Shown one piece after another: positions 1-11,212 of a DNA stretch of 64,000 bases. How positions within the stretch are numbered: position 1 is the stretch's first letter; each line of letters starts with the position of its first letter. Under the pieces are notes generated by a model. The model was given only the letters and a program-made list of their open reading frames with translations, was not told where the DNA came from and ran no database searches. The stretch lies in NCBI RefSeq assembly GCF_003265705.1, contig NW_020313057.1:7060094-7124093 (forward strand), read 5' to 3'. This DNA is from Callorhinus ursinus (taxonomy: Eukaryota > Chordata > Mammalia > Carnivora > Otariidae). The translations under genes and the position numbers were made by a program.

Positions 1-270
1 AGTGGTTGCCATAGGGGAAAGGGGAAGGGAATAGGTAAAATAGGCGAAGGGAATTAAAAGATACAAACTCCTAGTTTAAAGTAAATAAGTCATAGGGATG
101 AAAAGTACAGAGAGCATAGGGAATAAAGCCGATAATCCGAACATTGTAATAACTCTGTGTGGTGACAGATGGTAACTACACTTCCTATGGTGAGCATTTT
201 GTAATTTATAATTGTCAAATCACTATGTAATACACATGAAACACATATCAACTATACTTTAATTTAAAAA
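1..270 (+). mobile_element. LINE-1 3' UTR, plus strand, cut by window start
   Basis: The sequence has the order typical of a Laurasiatherian L1 3' UTR: a G/A-rich block, GTACAG..AGCATAGGGAAT, GGTGACAGATGGTAACTACAC, then AATCACTATGTAATACACATGAAAC and TCAACTATACTT before an A-rich end near 270. The rest of the element lies upstream of the window. Family recognition is from memory of L1 consensus sequences. Confidence 0.85.
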
Positions 271-280
271 GTTTTTGTCA

Positions 281-475
281 GGGCGCCTGGGTGGCTCAGT
301 TGGTTGAGCGACTGCCTTCTGCTCGGGTCATGATCCTGGAGTCCCGGGAGCGAGTCCTGCATCAGGCTCCTTGCTCAGTGGGGAGTCTGCTTCTCCCTCT
401 GACCCTAACCCCTCTCATGTGCTCTCTCTCATTCTCTCTCTCTCTCTCTCGAAAATAAATAAAATCTTAAAAAAA
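281..475 (+). mobile_element. CAN-SINE (tRNA-Lys-derived), GATCCTGGAGTCC type
   Basis: Full-length carnivore SINE. It has the head GGGCGCCTGGGTGGCTCAG, a B-box region, a CT-rich body and an AATAAATAAAATCTTAAAAAA tail. It carries the GACTGCCTT..GATCCTGGAGTCC diagnostic bases of the non-canid subfamily. Short direct repeats (TTGTCA) flank it. It sits between the L1 3' end to its left and an old minus-strand L1 to its right. Confidence 0.95.
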
Positions 476-780
476 TTTATTGTCAGTATTTTGTAAATAC
501 TTTTTATCAAATTATGAAAGTTTTCCTCTATTCTTATTTTTATCAGTCTTTTTATCCTGAAGGTGTGTTGAATTTCAAGAAATTATTTTTTCTGCACCAA
601 CTGATATGTTCATGAGATTTTTCTTCTTTAGCTTGTTAATATCGTGGGTTACACTGATTGATTTTTGAATAAACACTCAGCCTTGATATCTGAAATAAAT
701 CCATTTGATCATGATGTATAACGCTTTGTCTATATTTCTGAATTCTACTTGCTAATGTGTGTTAATAATTCCTTCCTTAC

Positions 781-963
781 GGGGTACCTGGATGGCTTAG
801 TTGGTTAAGCATCCCTTAGCTCAGTTCATGATCCCAGGGTCCTGGAATCGAGCCCTACTTTGGGCTCCCTGAGTTGGGAGCCTTATTCTCCCTCTGCCAC
901 TCCCTGTTTGTGCTCTCTCTCTTTCTCTGTCAAATAATTAAATAAATAAAATCTTTAAAAAAA
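781..963 (+). mobile_element. CAN-SINE inserted in L1
   Basis: Head GGGGTACCTGGATGGCTTAG and tail AATAAATAAAATCTTTAAAAAAA. It is flanked by a 15-bp TSD, AATAATTCCTTCCTT at 764-778 and AATAATTCCTTTCTT at 962-976, with one mismatch. The internal sequence is rather diverged, so this is an older copy. Confidence 0.95.
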
Positions 964-986
964 TAATTCCTTTCTTTCTTCCTTTC

Positions 987-1167
987 ATAATTTTTTTTAA
1001 AGATTTTATTTATTTATTCATGAGAGACAGAGAGAGGGAGAGAGAGGCAGAGGGAGAAGCAGGCTCCCAAGGAGCAGGGAGCCCGATGCGGGACTTGATC
1101 CCAGGACCCTGGGATCATGACCTGAGCCGAAGGCAGATGCTTAACCATCTCAACCACCCAGGCTTCC
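987..1167 (-). mobile_element. CAN-SINE, minus strand, next to previous SINE
   Basis: Reverse-oriented SINE: poly-T, AAGATTTTATTTATTTATT, GA-rich body, and the head complement ending in CCACCCAGGCTTCC. A perfect 14-bp TSD, TCTTTCTTCCTTTC, lies at 973-986 and 1168-1181. The left TSD overlaps the right TSD of the neighbouring SINE by a few bases, so this copy landed at the 3' edge of an existing SINE. Confidence 0.95.
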
Positions 1168-4007
1168 TCTTTCTTCCTTTCTTCTATTTGTCTGGTTTTG
1201 GTATGAAGGTAATTCTAGCTTCATAAATTCATTTGGGAAGTATTTACTCCTCTTCTAGTTTCTGGAAGAGATTATGTAGGATTGGTATCATGTGTTCCTT
1301 AGACTTTTCCATTGAAATCGGCTAGGCCTGGAGATATATTCTTTGTGAAAATCTTTAACTATGAAGTCAATTTCCTTAATAGTTATTAGGGCATTCAAAT
1401 TAATCATTTTATTTTGGATGAACTGTGGTATTTGTACTTTTGGGGGAATTGGTTCATATTATTTAAGCTATGAAATTTAAATATATAGAATTGCATGTAT
1501 TACTCCCTTATTATCTTTTTCTATCTGCAGGGCTTGAAATAATATCTCCTCTTTTATGCCTAGTCTTAGTTATTTATGTTTTTTTTTTCTCTTGTTCATC
1601 TTGTAAGAGACTTGCCAATTTTACTGATATTTTTAAAGAACTAGATGCTTATTTCATTGCTTTTCTCTATCTTTCTGTTTTAATTATCCTTGATTTCTGA
1701 TCATGTCTTTATTAGTAATTTTCTTTTTTCTGACTGTTTTCCATTAATTTTCTTATCCCACACCCTCAGTTCTTTGATTTGGGGGCTTAGCTTATTGATT
1801 TGATACTTTCCTTATTTTCTAATGCAAGCATGAATTGCTATAAATTTTCTTATAAGCACTGCTTTGGATTATCCCATAAAGATTTTTTTTTTCATTTTTA
1901 TTTTCATTCAGGTCATTATACTTTTTTCTTTTTTAATTTCCCTTGAGACTGCTCTTTGACCCATTATTTAGAAGTGTGATGTTTAGTTTGGGCATGTTCC
2001 TGTTACCTTTTTGTTACTGATTTCTAGTTTGATTTCCTCGTGGTCTGAAAGAATATCCTGTATGCTTTCAATCATTTTAATTGGTTAATATTTGCGTAAT
2101 GATCCAGGGTGTTGCCTACCTTAGTATATGTTCAATGGAAACTTGAAAAGAATTTGTTTTCTGCTATTGTTGAGTGAAGTATTCTATAAATGTTGACTAG
2201 ATTCTGGTGACTGATGATGATGTTAAATTCTTCTATAACTGCTGTCTTCTAATTATTCTATCAATATCAAGAGGGTGGCATTGAAGTCTCTAACTACAAT
2301 TGTGGATTTGTTGATTTCTTTTTTCACTTCTATCAGTTTTGGCTTTACAATATATTGCAACTCTGTTAATGGGTGCATCCACATGGAGGATTGCTGTATC
2401 TTCTTAGAGACAGAACCTTTTATCATTATGTAATGTTCTCCTCTGTCTCTGGTAATTTTCTCTGATCTCAGGTCTACTTGAACTGATATTAACAGAGCTA
2501 TAGTTGCTTCCCTTTGGTTAATGTTTGATGGTTTACTTTTTTTTTTTACCTTTAACCTATATATACCGTTTTATTAAACTGTTGCCAACATACAGTTGGG
2601 TCATTTTTTTTCCCTGCTCTGACCATGTATTTTCATTAGCCCTTTGAGACCATTTATATTAAATGTGATTATTGTATACTAAGGTTTAAATCTGTTTTCT
2701 GTTCACTCTGATTTTTCTTTGTCTGTTTTCTTTTTCCTGACTTCTGGTTGCTTACTTAAACATTAAAAATAATTCTGTGTTGGTATATCTGTGGTTCTTT
2801 TCAGTGTATCACTTTGTTCAGCTTTATAATGGTTGTTCTAGATATTATATCATATATTCGCAACTTAATAAGTCTTCTGGTGTTGACATTTTACCCACTA
2901 AAGTAAAGCATGGAAAACTTCTTTCCTTTTATGTCCCTTTCCCTTTCCCTATATACAATGTAGTTTCTTAATTATTACTCTCTGCATATTTTGAGAACAT
3001 TTCAAAGTGTTATAATTTTTGTTTCAAATATTAAATATAACTTAGAAAACTCAAGAGGAGCAGGAAAATGTACTGCATATGCCACATTTTTGCTCTTTCT
3101 GTATTATCTTTTTGATGTTCCAAGATTTCTTATCATTTCGTTTTGTTTAGAAAACCTCCTTTACCATTCTTTTAGGATAGATTTCTTGGCAAAAAATTAT
3201 CATAGTTTTCCTTCATCTGAGAATGGTTTGATTTCCTTTCACTCCTGAGGATGTTTTCAGTAAGTATAGTGTTCTCAGTTGATGGTTCTTCATGTTTAGC
3301 TCTTGAAAAATATTGTGGTGCTTTCTTCTGGCCATCATGGTTTCTGATGAGAAATCTACTGCCATTGGGATGGTTTTTCTTTGTCAGGTAAAGCATAATT
3401 TCTCTGTCTTCTTTCAAGAGCTTTTTTTCCCTTGTCAGTTTCCAGAAACTTCACTATAAAATGCTTTGGCATGGAATTCTTTGGGCTTATTCTGCATGTG
3501 GCTTACTCAGCTTCTTGCTGAGTTTGGGAAGTTTGAAGTCATTATTTCCTTAAATATTTTTCAGCTTCATTCATTTTACCTTCTCCTTCTGGAGTTCCAA
3601 CAATACAAATCTTTTGTTCTAGTCCCACAGGTTCTTGAGGTGTTCGTTTTTGTTTTTTTGTTCCTTTTGGCCTAATTGATCTCTGTTGTTTAGATTGGTA
3701 ATTTCTATTGTTCTCTTTCAAAGGTCACAGATTCTTTCTTCTTCCCTCTCCATTATGTTGTGTTAGCCCATTCACTCTTTTTTTTTTAAATATTTGATTA
3801 TTATATTATTTTTCTAAATTTCATTTGGTTGCTCTTTAATATTTGACATCTACTCTTTAATTTCTGATATTTTACCTCCTTGTTGAGACTTCCTATTTTT
3901 TTCCATTTGTCCATTTGTGTTTATAAATGCTCCCTGAAGTATTTTCATTATGGTTGCTTTAAAAATTGTATCAGATAATTTTTTTTTTCACCTAAGACAG
4001 GGAATAC

Positions 4008-4013
4008 TTTATT
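4008..4013 (-). promoter_or_regulatory. Relic polyadenylation signal of the tubulin retrocopy
   Basis: AATAAA on the minus strand, about 20 bases upstream of the 10-base A-tail (3979-3988). Signal, spacing and tail match a polyadenylated mRNA source. Confidence 0.85.
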
Positions 4014-5582
4014 CAAACCCATCAGAGAAATGGACACCTTGGGTCTCTAATGAAGTGTTGTGTTTTAAAACATAGGTCAATAACTGTATATGTTACTACA
4101 CATTGCTACATACAAATCATCAGAGCACAACTTTTCAATGTTCAAAATAGAATAAGCTTCCCTGTAAAAGCAGCACCTTTGTGACAATTTTAACTTTAGC
4201 ATTCCTCTTCTTCTTCTTCATCTTCTCCTTCAACAGAATCTACAACAACCTCCTCATAATCCTTCTCAAGGGCAGCCATGTCCTCATAGGTCTCAGAAAA
4301 CTCCCCTTCCTCCCTGTCCTCACCCACATACCAGTGAACGAAGGCACACATGGCATATATCAAGTCAAACTTGTGGTCCAGGTGAGCCCAGGCCTCAGCA
4401 ATGGCTGTGCTGTTGCTCAGCATGCATACAGCTTGCTATACTTTGGCCAGGTCTCCACCAGGTACCATAGTGGGGAGCTAGTAATTAATGCCCACATTTT
4501 TAGCCAGTGGGGCACTAGTCCACAAACTGGATGGTATGCTTGGTTTTGATGGTGGCAATGGCATCACTGACATCTTTGGGAACCATGTCGCTGCAGTACA
4601 ATGGGCAGAAAATGGTGCATTTACCACGGCGAGGTCACTTTTCACCATCTGGTTGGCTGGCTCAAAGGATGCACTGGTGATTTCTGCTACAGAAAGATGT
4701 TCATGGCAGGCTTTCTCAGCAGAGGTGACCGGGGAATATGTGGCCAGAGGGAAGTGGATGCAGGGATAGGACACCAAGTTGGTCTGGTAACATTCAGGGC
4801 TCCATCAAATCTGAGGGAAGCAGTGATAGAGGACACAATTTGACCTAACAAGCTCTTCAGGTTAGTGTAGGTTGGGTGTTCAACATCGAGGGTTCTAGGA
4901 CAGACATCATAGATGGCCTCATTGTCTACCATGAAGACACAATCAGAGTTCTCCAAAAGTAGTGTGGCTAGTGAAGATGGAGTTGTAGGGCTCAACTGCA
5001 TCTGTGGGAACCTGGGGGGCTGGGTAAATGGAGAACTCCAGCTTGGACTTCTTGCCATAATCGACAGAGAGACATTCCATCAGAAGCAAGGTGTACCTGG
5101 GACCACTTCCCCCTCCAAAGCTATAGAAAACCATGAAGTCCTGAAGACTTGTGCACTGGTTGGCCAGTTTCCAAATTCGGTCCAAGACAAGGTCAATGAT
5201 CTCCTTGCCAACAGTGTGGTGCCCTCGGGCATAGCTATTCACAGTATCTTCCTTGCCTGTGATGAGCTGCTCAGGGTAGAAGGGCTGGTGGTAGGTGCCA
5301 ATGTGAACTTCATCAATGACTCTGGGTTCCAGGTCTACAAACTCTGCCCTGGGCACATGCTTACCAGCATCCATCTCACTGAAGACAGTGTTGAAGAAGT
5401 CATCTCTTTCCCCAATGGTCTTGTCACTTGGCATCTGACCATTGGGCTGGATGTTGTGTTCTAGGAAATAGAGCTCTCAGCAGGCACTGGGGACACCAGC
5501 CTGGTCAACATGGATGGAAATGCATTCATGCATAGTTGCTGCCAAGCAGATGGAGGAGAGGACGGGGAGAGATTATTGCTTC

Positions 5583-5615
5583 TTACATTGTTACTCTTAG
5601 ATGGTCAATGTAAGA
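5583..5615. repeat. Hairpin at the 5' junction of the tubulin retrocopy
   Basis: Perfect 10-bp inverted repeat, TCTTACATTG at 5581-5590 and CAATGTAAGA at 5606-5615, with a 15-base loop. It lies between the presumed 5' UTR of the retrocopy and the right TSD copy (about 5619-5641). It may be a scar of retrocopy integration. Confidence 0.6.
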
Positions 5616-5641
5616 GAACCTTTAAAAACCACGTCAGAGAA

Positions 5642-6360
5642 TTCTAATATCTGTGTCATCTCGGTGTTGGAAACTGTGGATTTTTCTCACTCAATTTTAC
5701 GTCTCCTTTCTTCTTTGCCTTACTCCTGCTGAGGGTGGGTGGTGAAAATCCTACTCCAGTAGCCCTTCTGTCACATCACCCCAGCAGGGAGGGAAAGGCT
5801 ACCACATTGCCCCTGAATGGGGGTAGAGATCCAGTCTCCTGTGTGATCTACACTGACACTATGGAGCTTGGGAGTATTTTGTTATAGCCTGCCAAGGGTA
5901 GAAGTCTAGGCTCCACATGACCTTGGCTAGAAGGAGTAGGAAGAGGACTACAGTTTTCCTTTGGTGTTTGGAGTAGGGCAGTTATTGTCTAAAAGTATTC
6001 TTTTGTTAGGCTCCCTCTTTCCTATCTTTTGGCTAGAAAGAAAACACCTTTTCCCAGGCATATTTTTTTTTTTCCCTGCACCTGTTGACATTTCCCAGTT
6101 GCCAGCTTCTCTAGCAACCTGTATGGATGTATAAGACAAAAAACAGAACAAAACAAAACCCAAAAACACAAGACTATCATCACTGTGTTATTCCTTGGGT
6201 TCCAAGGTCCCTAGCCAGTCTACCTTCTTTATCAAATACCTCTCAGAGTCTTCTTTCATTTGTTTAATATGTAATGTTTAGTCATTCTTAGCAGGAAGAA
6301 GGAAAAAGTTTATATATTGCATCTTCCTGGAACCAGAATATTCAAGTATTCTACTTCTAA
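5642..6360 (-). mobile_element. Ancient LINE-1, minus strand, 5' part (part 2)
   Basis: Sequence resumes the L1 interrupted at 3957: ATTCTAATATCTGTGTCATCTC continues the target reading CTTTAAAAATTGTATCAGATAAT. It includes the GC-richer 5' L1 region with CACATCACCCCAGCAGGGAGG and later GCATCTTCCTGGAACCAGAA. The 5' limit is uncertain. Confidence 0.7.
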
Positions 6361-6724
6361 TTACAAAGAGTTCATTCTTGTTCTGATTGTTTCCTTTTGT
6401 TTTCCAGAACATCTTATTTCATATCTTGTCTCTCTAATGACAGTAATTATAGTTGACTTTTTTTAAGTTGTCCTTTCTTCAGACAATTTTCTATATTTAT
6501 TGCAGTTTTTTTAAATTCTTCTCCCTCTTCTATTTTTCCATACTAAAAATTCCAGGAATTTTTTTTATTATTTTGGTAATTTATTTGCATATTATATCAT
6601 AAGAATTTTCCATGTCATTACACATCTTTTATAATTATAATTTAATACTAATTCCTCTACTTGTTCATTTCTCATTCCCATGACTATTTTAGAACCTATA
6701 GCATTCTTCATTTCATATTTTTAG
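6361..6724. other. AT-rich stretch, nothing recognised
   Basis: No long reading frame, recognisable repeat or other signal seen. It could be further decayed L1. Confidence 0.5.
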
Positions 6725-8210
6725 ACTTAATTTTTTAGAGTAGTTTTAGGTTCATAAAAACTTGTGATCAAGGTACTGATATTGTCCATATACCCTTCCC
6801 CTACACCTGAATAGCCTCCCCCATTAACAGCATTATTCATCAACATGATGCATTTGTTACTAAGGAGGAACTTACATTGATTCATCATAATCACCAAAGG
6901 TTCACAGTTTACCTTAGGGTTTACTGGTGTTGTACATTCTATGGGTTTGTACAAATGTATAATGACATATTTTCACCATTATAATACACAGAGTAATTTC
7001 ACTGCCCTAAAAATTCCCCTTCCTCTATTTATTCATCCCTCCCCTGTCCCATAACTTCTGGTAAACACTGATCTTTTCATTGTCTCCACCATTTTGTCTT
7101 TTCCAAAATGTCATAGTTGGAATAATATAGCATGTAATATTTTCAAATTGATTTCTTTCACTTAGTAATATGTATTTAACTTTCCTCCATGTCTTTTCAC
7201 ACTTTAATACATTGTTTCTTTATAGCACTGAATAATATTCCATTTTCTGTATGTATCACAGTTTATTTATCCATTCACCTACCGAGGGACATCTTGGTTG
7301 CTTCCAAGTTTTGGCAACTATGAATAAAACCGCTATAAATATCTGTGTACAGATTTATGTGTGGACATAAGTTTTCAACTTGTTTGGGTAAATACAAGGA
7401 GCAAGATCACTAGATCATATGATAAGAGTGTGTTTAGTTTTGTAAGAATCCACCAAATTGTCTTCTCAAGTGGGTGTATCATTTTGCATTCCCATTAGGA
7501 ATGGGATGAGAATTCCTGCTGTTCCATATCCTTACCAGCATTTGGTGTTGTCAGTATTCTTGATTTCAGGAATTTTAATAAGTGTGATTCATTCAATTTC
7601 CATTTCTATGATAACATATGATCTGGAGCATCTTTTTATATGCTTATTTTTACATCTGTCTGTATATATATATCTTCTTTGGTAAGGTGTTTGCTAAGGT
7701 TTTGGACATTTTAATTGGGTGGTTTTCTTACTGTTCAGTTTTGAGATTTCTTTGTATAGTTTTTTTTTTTTTAAGATTTTATTTATTTGACAGAGAGAGA
7801 GACAGCGAGAGAGGGAACACAAGCAGGGGGGGTGGGGGAGGGAGAAGCAGGCTTCCCGCTGAGCAGAGCGCCTGATGTGGGGCTTGATCCCAGGACCCTG
7901 GGATCATGACCTGAGCCGAAGGCAGACACTTAATGACAGAGCCACCCAGGCGCCTCCGAGATTTCTTTGTATATTTAAAAGATAACATCCTTTATCAGTT
8001 GTCTTTTGCAAATATTTTCTCCATTCTGTGACTTATCTTCTAATTTGCTTGACATTGTCTTGCACAGGGAAGATTTTGATGAAGTCATGCTTATTGGTTA
8101 TATATTTCATGGGTCGTTTCTGGTATTGTAGCTAAAAAGGCATCACCGTGCCCAAGGGCATCCAGGTTTTCCCCTATGTTATCTTTTAGGAACTTTATAA
8201 GGGGACTCAG
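6725..8210 (-). mobile_element. LINE-1 3' UTR and ORF2 end, minus strand
   Basis: Contains the classic antisense L1 phrases ATTCCATTTTCTGTATGTATCACAG, GTTTATTTATCCATTCACCTAC, CATCTTGGTTGCTTCCAAGTTTTGG and TTTGCAAATATTTTCTCC, in the order of a minus-oriented 3' part. It is interrupted by a SINE at 7759-7957. Many stops; no coding capacity. The right limit is approximate. Confidence 0.85.
7759..7957 (-). mobile_element. CAN-SINE, minus strand, perfect 16-bp TSD
   Basis: Full-length reverse SINE within L1. The TSD GAGATTTCTTTGTATA is perfect at 7743-7758 and 7958-7973. The head complement ends GCCACCCAGGCGCCTCC. Low divergence and a perfect TSD suggest a comparatively recent insertion. Confidence 0.97.
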
Positions 8211-10154
8211 TTTTTAAAAGTGGGACACTAAAAATTTGATTGGAATTTCTGTGTAAGTGGTCAGGGCTTATCAACCACTGGGTTTATTATAGTGTGAATA
8301 TATGAAAAGTTAGCTTTTTAAATTGAGGATAATACACAATTGTTGATATATAGATGTCCCTTTTTTCTGGGGTGGTTTAGATTCTCTAGTCCTCCAATGC
8401 TGTGCCTTAGTTAAGATAAGCCATAATCCCAGCTACTTAACATTCTAAAAATGGGTACTGCAAGAGAGATGGGTGCCCAAATATCTATGTAGATTTTCAT
8501 CTAATCTTTATCTTCAACAACTGTCTTTTCTTCCCACATCTTCTCTGTGTCTTCTCTCATGTCCCCTGGTTACCCTGTCTCTCATATCACCAAAGTCTTA
8601 AAGTCTGCTTTATGTCTAGTCTCCCACCAACAGAAGGGATAGTTGACTGGTCTAAACATTCCATATCCATATTTTCAACAAATTCTTATGGTTTCAACTT
8701 AGCCCCTGGCCTACTACTCCGGGGGTAAGCTGGGTTTCCAATCCCTAAGCATTTGGGGGATTCTATGGGAAAAAAAGATTTGCTTTTTATTAGTATTAAC
8801 CTCTAGCCACCCAAGTTATAAATCTCCTCCATTAACCAAGCAAGTGACTGCTCTTTCATCTCATTTATATCTTGCAAATTGTTAGAATTATTTATCTGCT
8901 ATTATCTCTTCTCCTTTTCTTTTTGTCTTTGTGAATTTTTTTTTCTTACTGACATTTTAATGGAATTTAAAGAAGAAGAAATAAGTAGGTATGGTCACTA
9001 TGCCATATTAAGAAGTTTTACACTACCACTATTTACATCTCTAAGATTTGCACTATATGTTAAAGATTCCTATTGGGTCACTAAATAGTTGATATTGTAT
9101 GCTAAGTGAGGTTGATTAGCTATGATTATCATAACTTACCTGAATACTTCAGTGTATTCTCTTAATGTTCCGTGTTTGAAACTATTATACTTTAATCATA
9201 TATTAAGCTATGTATGCCAAGACTCATGAATAATATAATCACTAGTACATAATTGCATTTTTACCTTTAAAGGACCAAGTAAACTTCAGACAAACAATGG
9301 TAGGCTAAGGCTATAAGTTCATTTAAGAGTAAATTTATTAAAATGAGGAAAGACAAAACCATGACTTACTAATTAATTTTGAATTTGTCTTGGTAATCAT
9401 AAAATATAGTGAAGAGTCACTAAAATTTTTTCTAGGTCTTCATTTTTTATTAGTAGTTTGAACTACTGAATTCATGTATTTGTACTATACAAGGTGAGCA
9501 AGAACGCTCATTTTAAATGATAGTTCATTGACTTGCACATAACCCTACTTAGTTCTCAATAGCCTATGGATTCAAATGAGCCTAGTATAATTTAAATGCT
9601 CAGATACTGCTGTTATATTTTCCCTAGTTACCTACTCAAAACTTAAGCCCTCTTTAGGGTAACTTCTCCCATCCCTTCAAATATCGCTGGACTACATCAG
9701 GAGCTGAATCATCTGTCTATGGTATCAATATGCATCATTGCTCCTTACCCCCTTAGCACTGCTTCCTTCATAAATCGTCTCTTCTGATCCAAGCTCAGTT
9801 TGGAACCTCAGCTCACTTTGGTCGTTTTAAGATTTGACCAACCGCTGTTATTTCTATGTGCCTTTGAAACTTAGCTTTAGGCATCTTCTGTCCTTGTGTT
9901 AGTTGCTATATCCCAGTGTCACTGTTGATACTTGCTTTTGTAGCTTCTGACTCAGTGCTGATGATTATGATGGCTGCATCTGGTCCAGGGTCTGCCCTGC
10001 ACCACCTCTGACTTCTGCCATTCTGACAACTCATGGGTGCACAATTCTGCTGACCACTGTGCCTGTGGGAGCAACAGTACTCAGTCTGGGGTAAGGTAAA
10101 AGGGAAATGGATTCCTCCTGTATGCAATGGCAGAACTTTGTGATTCCAAGGGGA
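8211..10154. other. No recognised gene or repeat
   Basis: About 1.9 kb of AT-rich sequence. Only short reading frames occur (none above about 75 codons) and I recognise no repeat family. Decayed repeats below visual detection are likely. Confidence 0.5.
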
Positions 10155-10167
10155 ATGCTGTGTGCTT

Positions 10168-10408
10168 TTTTTTTTTTAAACGAAAGCAGAGATTCTTTTT
10201 TTTTTTAAGATTTTATTTATTTATTTAATTGACAGAGAGAGAGGGAGAGAGAAACAGCAAGAGAGGGAACACAAGCAGGGGGAGTGGGAGAGGGAGAAGC
10301 AGGCTTCCCGCCGAGCAGGGAGCCCGATGCGGGGCTCGATCCCAGGACCCCGGGATCATGACCTGAGCTGAAGGCAGACGCTTAACGACTGAGCCACCCA
10401 GGCGCCCC
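10168..10408 (-). mobile_element. CAN-SINE, minus strand, with two-part A-tail
   Basis: Well-preserved reverse SINE, GGGGCTCGATCCCAGGACC type. The TSD TGCTGTGTGCTTT is perfect at 10155-10167 and 10409-10421. The tail is unusual: an inner T-run (10196-10206), 18 non-SINE bases (10178-10195, sense GAATCTCTGCTTTCGTTT), then an outer T-run ending at 10177. All of it lies inside the TSDs, so it was inserted as one unit. Confidence 0.96.
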
Positions 10409-10566
10409 TGCTGTGTGCTTTCTAACATGTTGCAGCGTTTAATAAACACCTCTCTGATATCACTCATGGGCATTTTCTCTCTGACTAGAACACACATTTT
10501 AGGTGGCTGTGTCAGAACAGAATCCAGACCTCGAACCTAGACCTTTTGATCCTAATTTTCATATGC

Positions 10567-10747
10567 CAGTGGTTTTCACCTGGAGATAGTTATACCCCCA
10601 CTCTTCCCAGGGGACATTTGTCAGTGTGTGGAAACACTTATAGCTGTCATTATTGCATCTCATGGGTAGAGGCCAGGAATGCTCCTAAATGCTCTACAAA
10701 GCATAGGTCAGCTCAGCTCTCCACAAGGAATTATCCACCTCTGTGAC
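10567..10747 (+). mobile_element. MER20-like hAT-Charlie DNA transposon relic
   Basis: Starts CAGTGGTTTTCACCTGGAGAT and continues CCCAGGGGACATTTGTCAGTG, CATCTCATGGGTAGAGGCCAGG, AATGCTCCTAAATGCTCTAC and GGAATTATCCACC. This matches my memory of MER20, a non-autonomous element with CAG-type terminal repeats. The terminal repeat at the right end is decayed. No transposase. Confidence 0.75.
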
Positions 10748-10749
10748 AA

Positions 10750-11212
10750 TATGGAGAGACTATATAATACTATGGATGGATGGACCTAGAGAGTATGCTA
10801 AGTGAGATAAAATAAAGAAAGATAAATACCACATAAGCTCACTTACAGGTGGCAACCAAAAAACCTAACAAATGAATAAACAAACAAAAAGCAGAATCAG
10901 ACCTATAAAGACAGAGAACAAACGGATGTTTGCCAGAGGGAAGTGAGGTTGGGGGATGGGAAAATTGGGTGAGGAGGAGTTGGAGATACAGGCTTCCAGT
11001 GACAGAATGAGTAAGTCAAGGCAATAAAAGGTACAGCATAGGGGATATAGTCAATGCTATTGTAACAGTGTTGTATGGTGACAGAAGGTAGCTACACTTG
11101 GGGTAAGCACAGCCTAACATATAAACTTGTCAAATCACTATGTTACACACCTGAAATTAACGTAACATTGTGTGTCAACTATACTCAAATAATAATAAAA
11201 AAAAAGTCAATT
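10750..11212 (+). mobile_element. LINE-1 3' end, plus strand
   Basis: Sense L1 3' end: ATGGATGGACCTAGAG, AAGTGAGATAAAATAAAG, TGCCAGAGGGAAG, GGTACAGCATAGGGGATATAG, GGTGACAGAAGGTAGCTAC and TCAACTATACTCAAATAATA before the A-rich end. 5'-truncated, like most L1 insertions. Confidence 0.85.

Larger units (their letters stand above)
487..3957 (-). mobile_element. Ancient LINE-1, minus strand, ORF2 to 5' part (part 1)
   Basis: On the plus strand the reverse-transcriptase region comes first (near 550-760 and 1190-1400), then the endonuclease region (about 1900-2750), then the 5' part of the element (2750-3957). This order fixes a minus orientation. Reading frames are full of stops, so it makes no protein. 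Two SINEs (781-963 and 987-1167) and an alpha-tubulin retrocopy (3979-5615) are inserted into it, and it resumes at about 5642. Divergence suggests an old mammalian L1M-type family; the exact subfamily cannot be fixed by eye. Confidence 0.85.
3979..5615 (-). pseudogene. TUBA1B: Alpha-tubulin processed pseudogene (TUBA1B-like)
   Basis: Intronless retrocopy of an alpha-tubulin mRNA; the parent protein pairs with beta-tubulin to build microtubules. The coding relic runs from an ATG at 5531-5533 to a TAA at 4196-4198, about the 451-codon parent length. Landmarks on the minus strand include the [20 protein letters not shown] segment (parent GTP-binding GGGTGSG loop, altered), [19 protein letters not shown] and the acidic tail. 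It is disabled many times: a Trp-to-stop in the first 20 codons plus a 6-base loss, a 1-base insertion at 4955-4958, a net loss of about 13 bases near 4788, a 1-base loss near 4638, a second Trp-to-stop near 4520 and a 1-base gain near 4500. The 3' UTR, an AATAAA signal and a short A-tail are retained. An imperfect TSD flanks it, so it is an L1-mediated retrocopy inside an older L1. The 3' UTR looks like TUBA1B to me; TUBA1A is the alternative. Confidence 0.95.

Noticed and set aside
281..330. tRNA-like heads of the SINEs as possible tRNA genes
   Set aside because: They are SINE promoters descended from tRNA-Lys, without a full cloverleaf, and occur in over 20 dispersed copies with A-tails and TSDs.
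4196..4423. Intact-looking 75-codon acidic frame
   Set aside because: This is the C-terminal tail of the tubulin pseudogene between frame breaks, not a small protein gene.
4913..5464. 183-codon plus-strand open frame and other overlapping frames at 4.2-5.5 kb
   Set aside because: They are antisense or shifted shadows of the alpha-tubulin retrocopy; only the minus-strand tubulin relic has homology.
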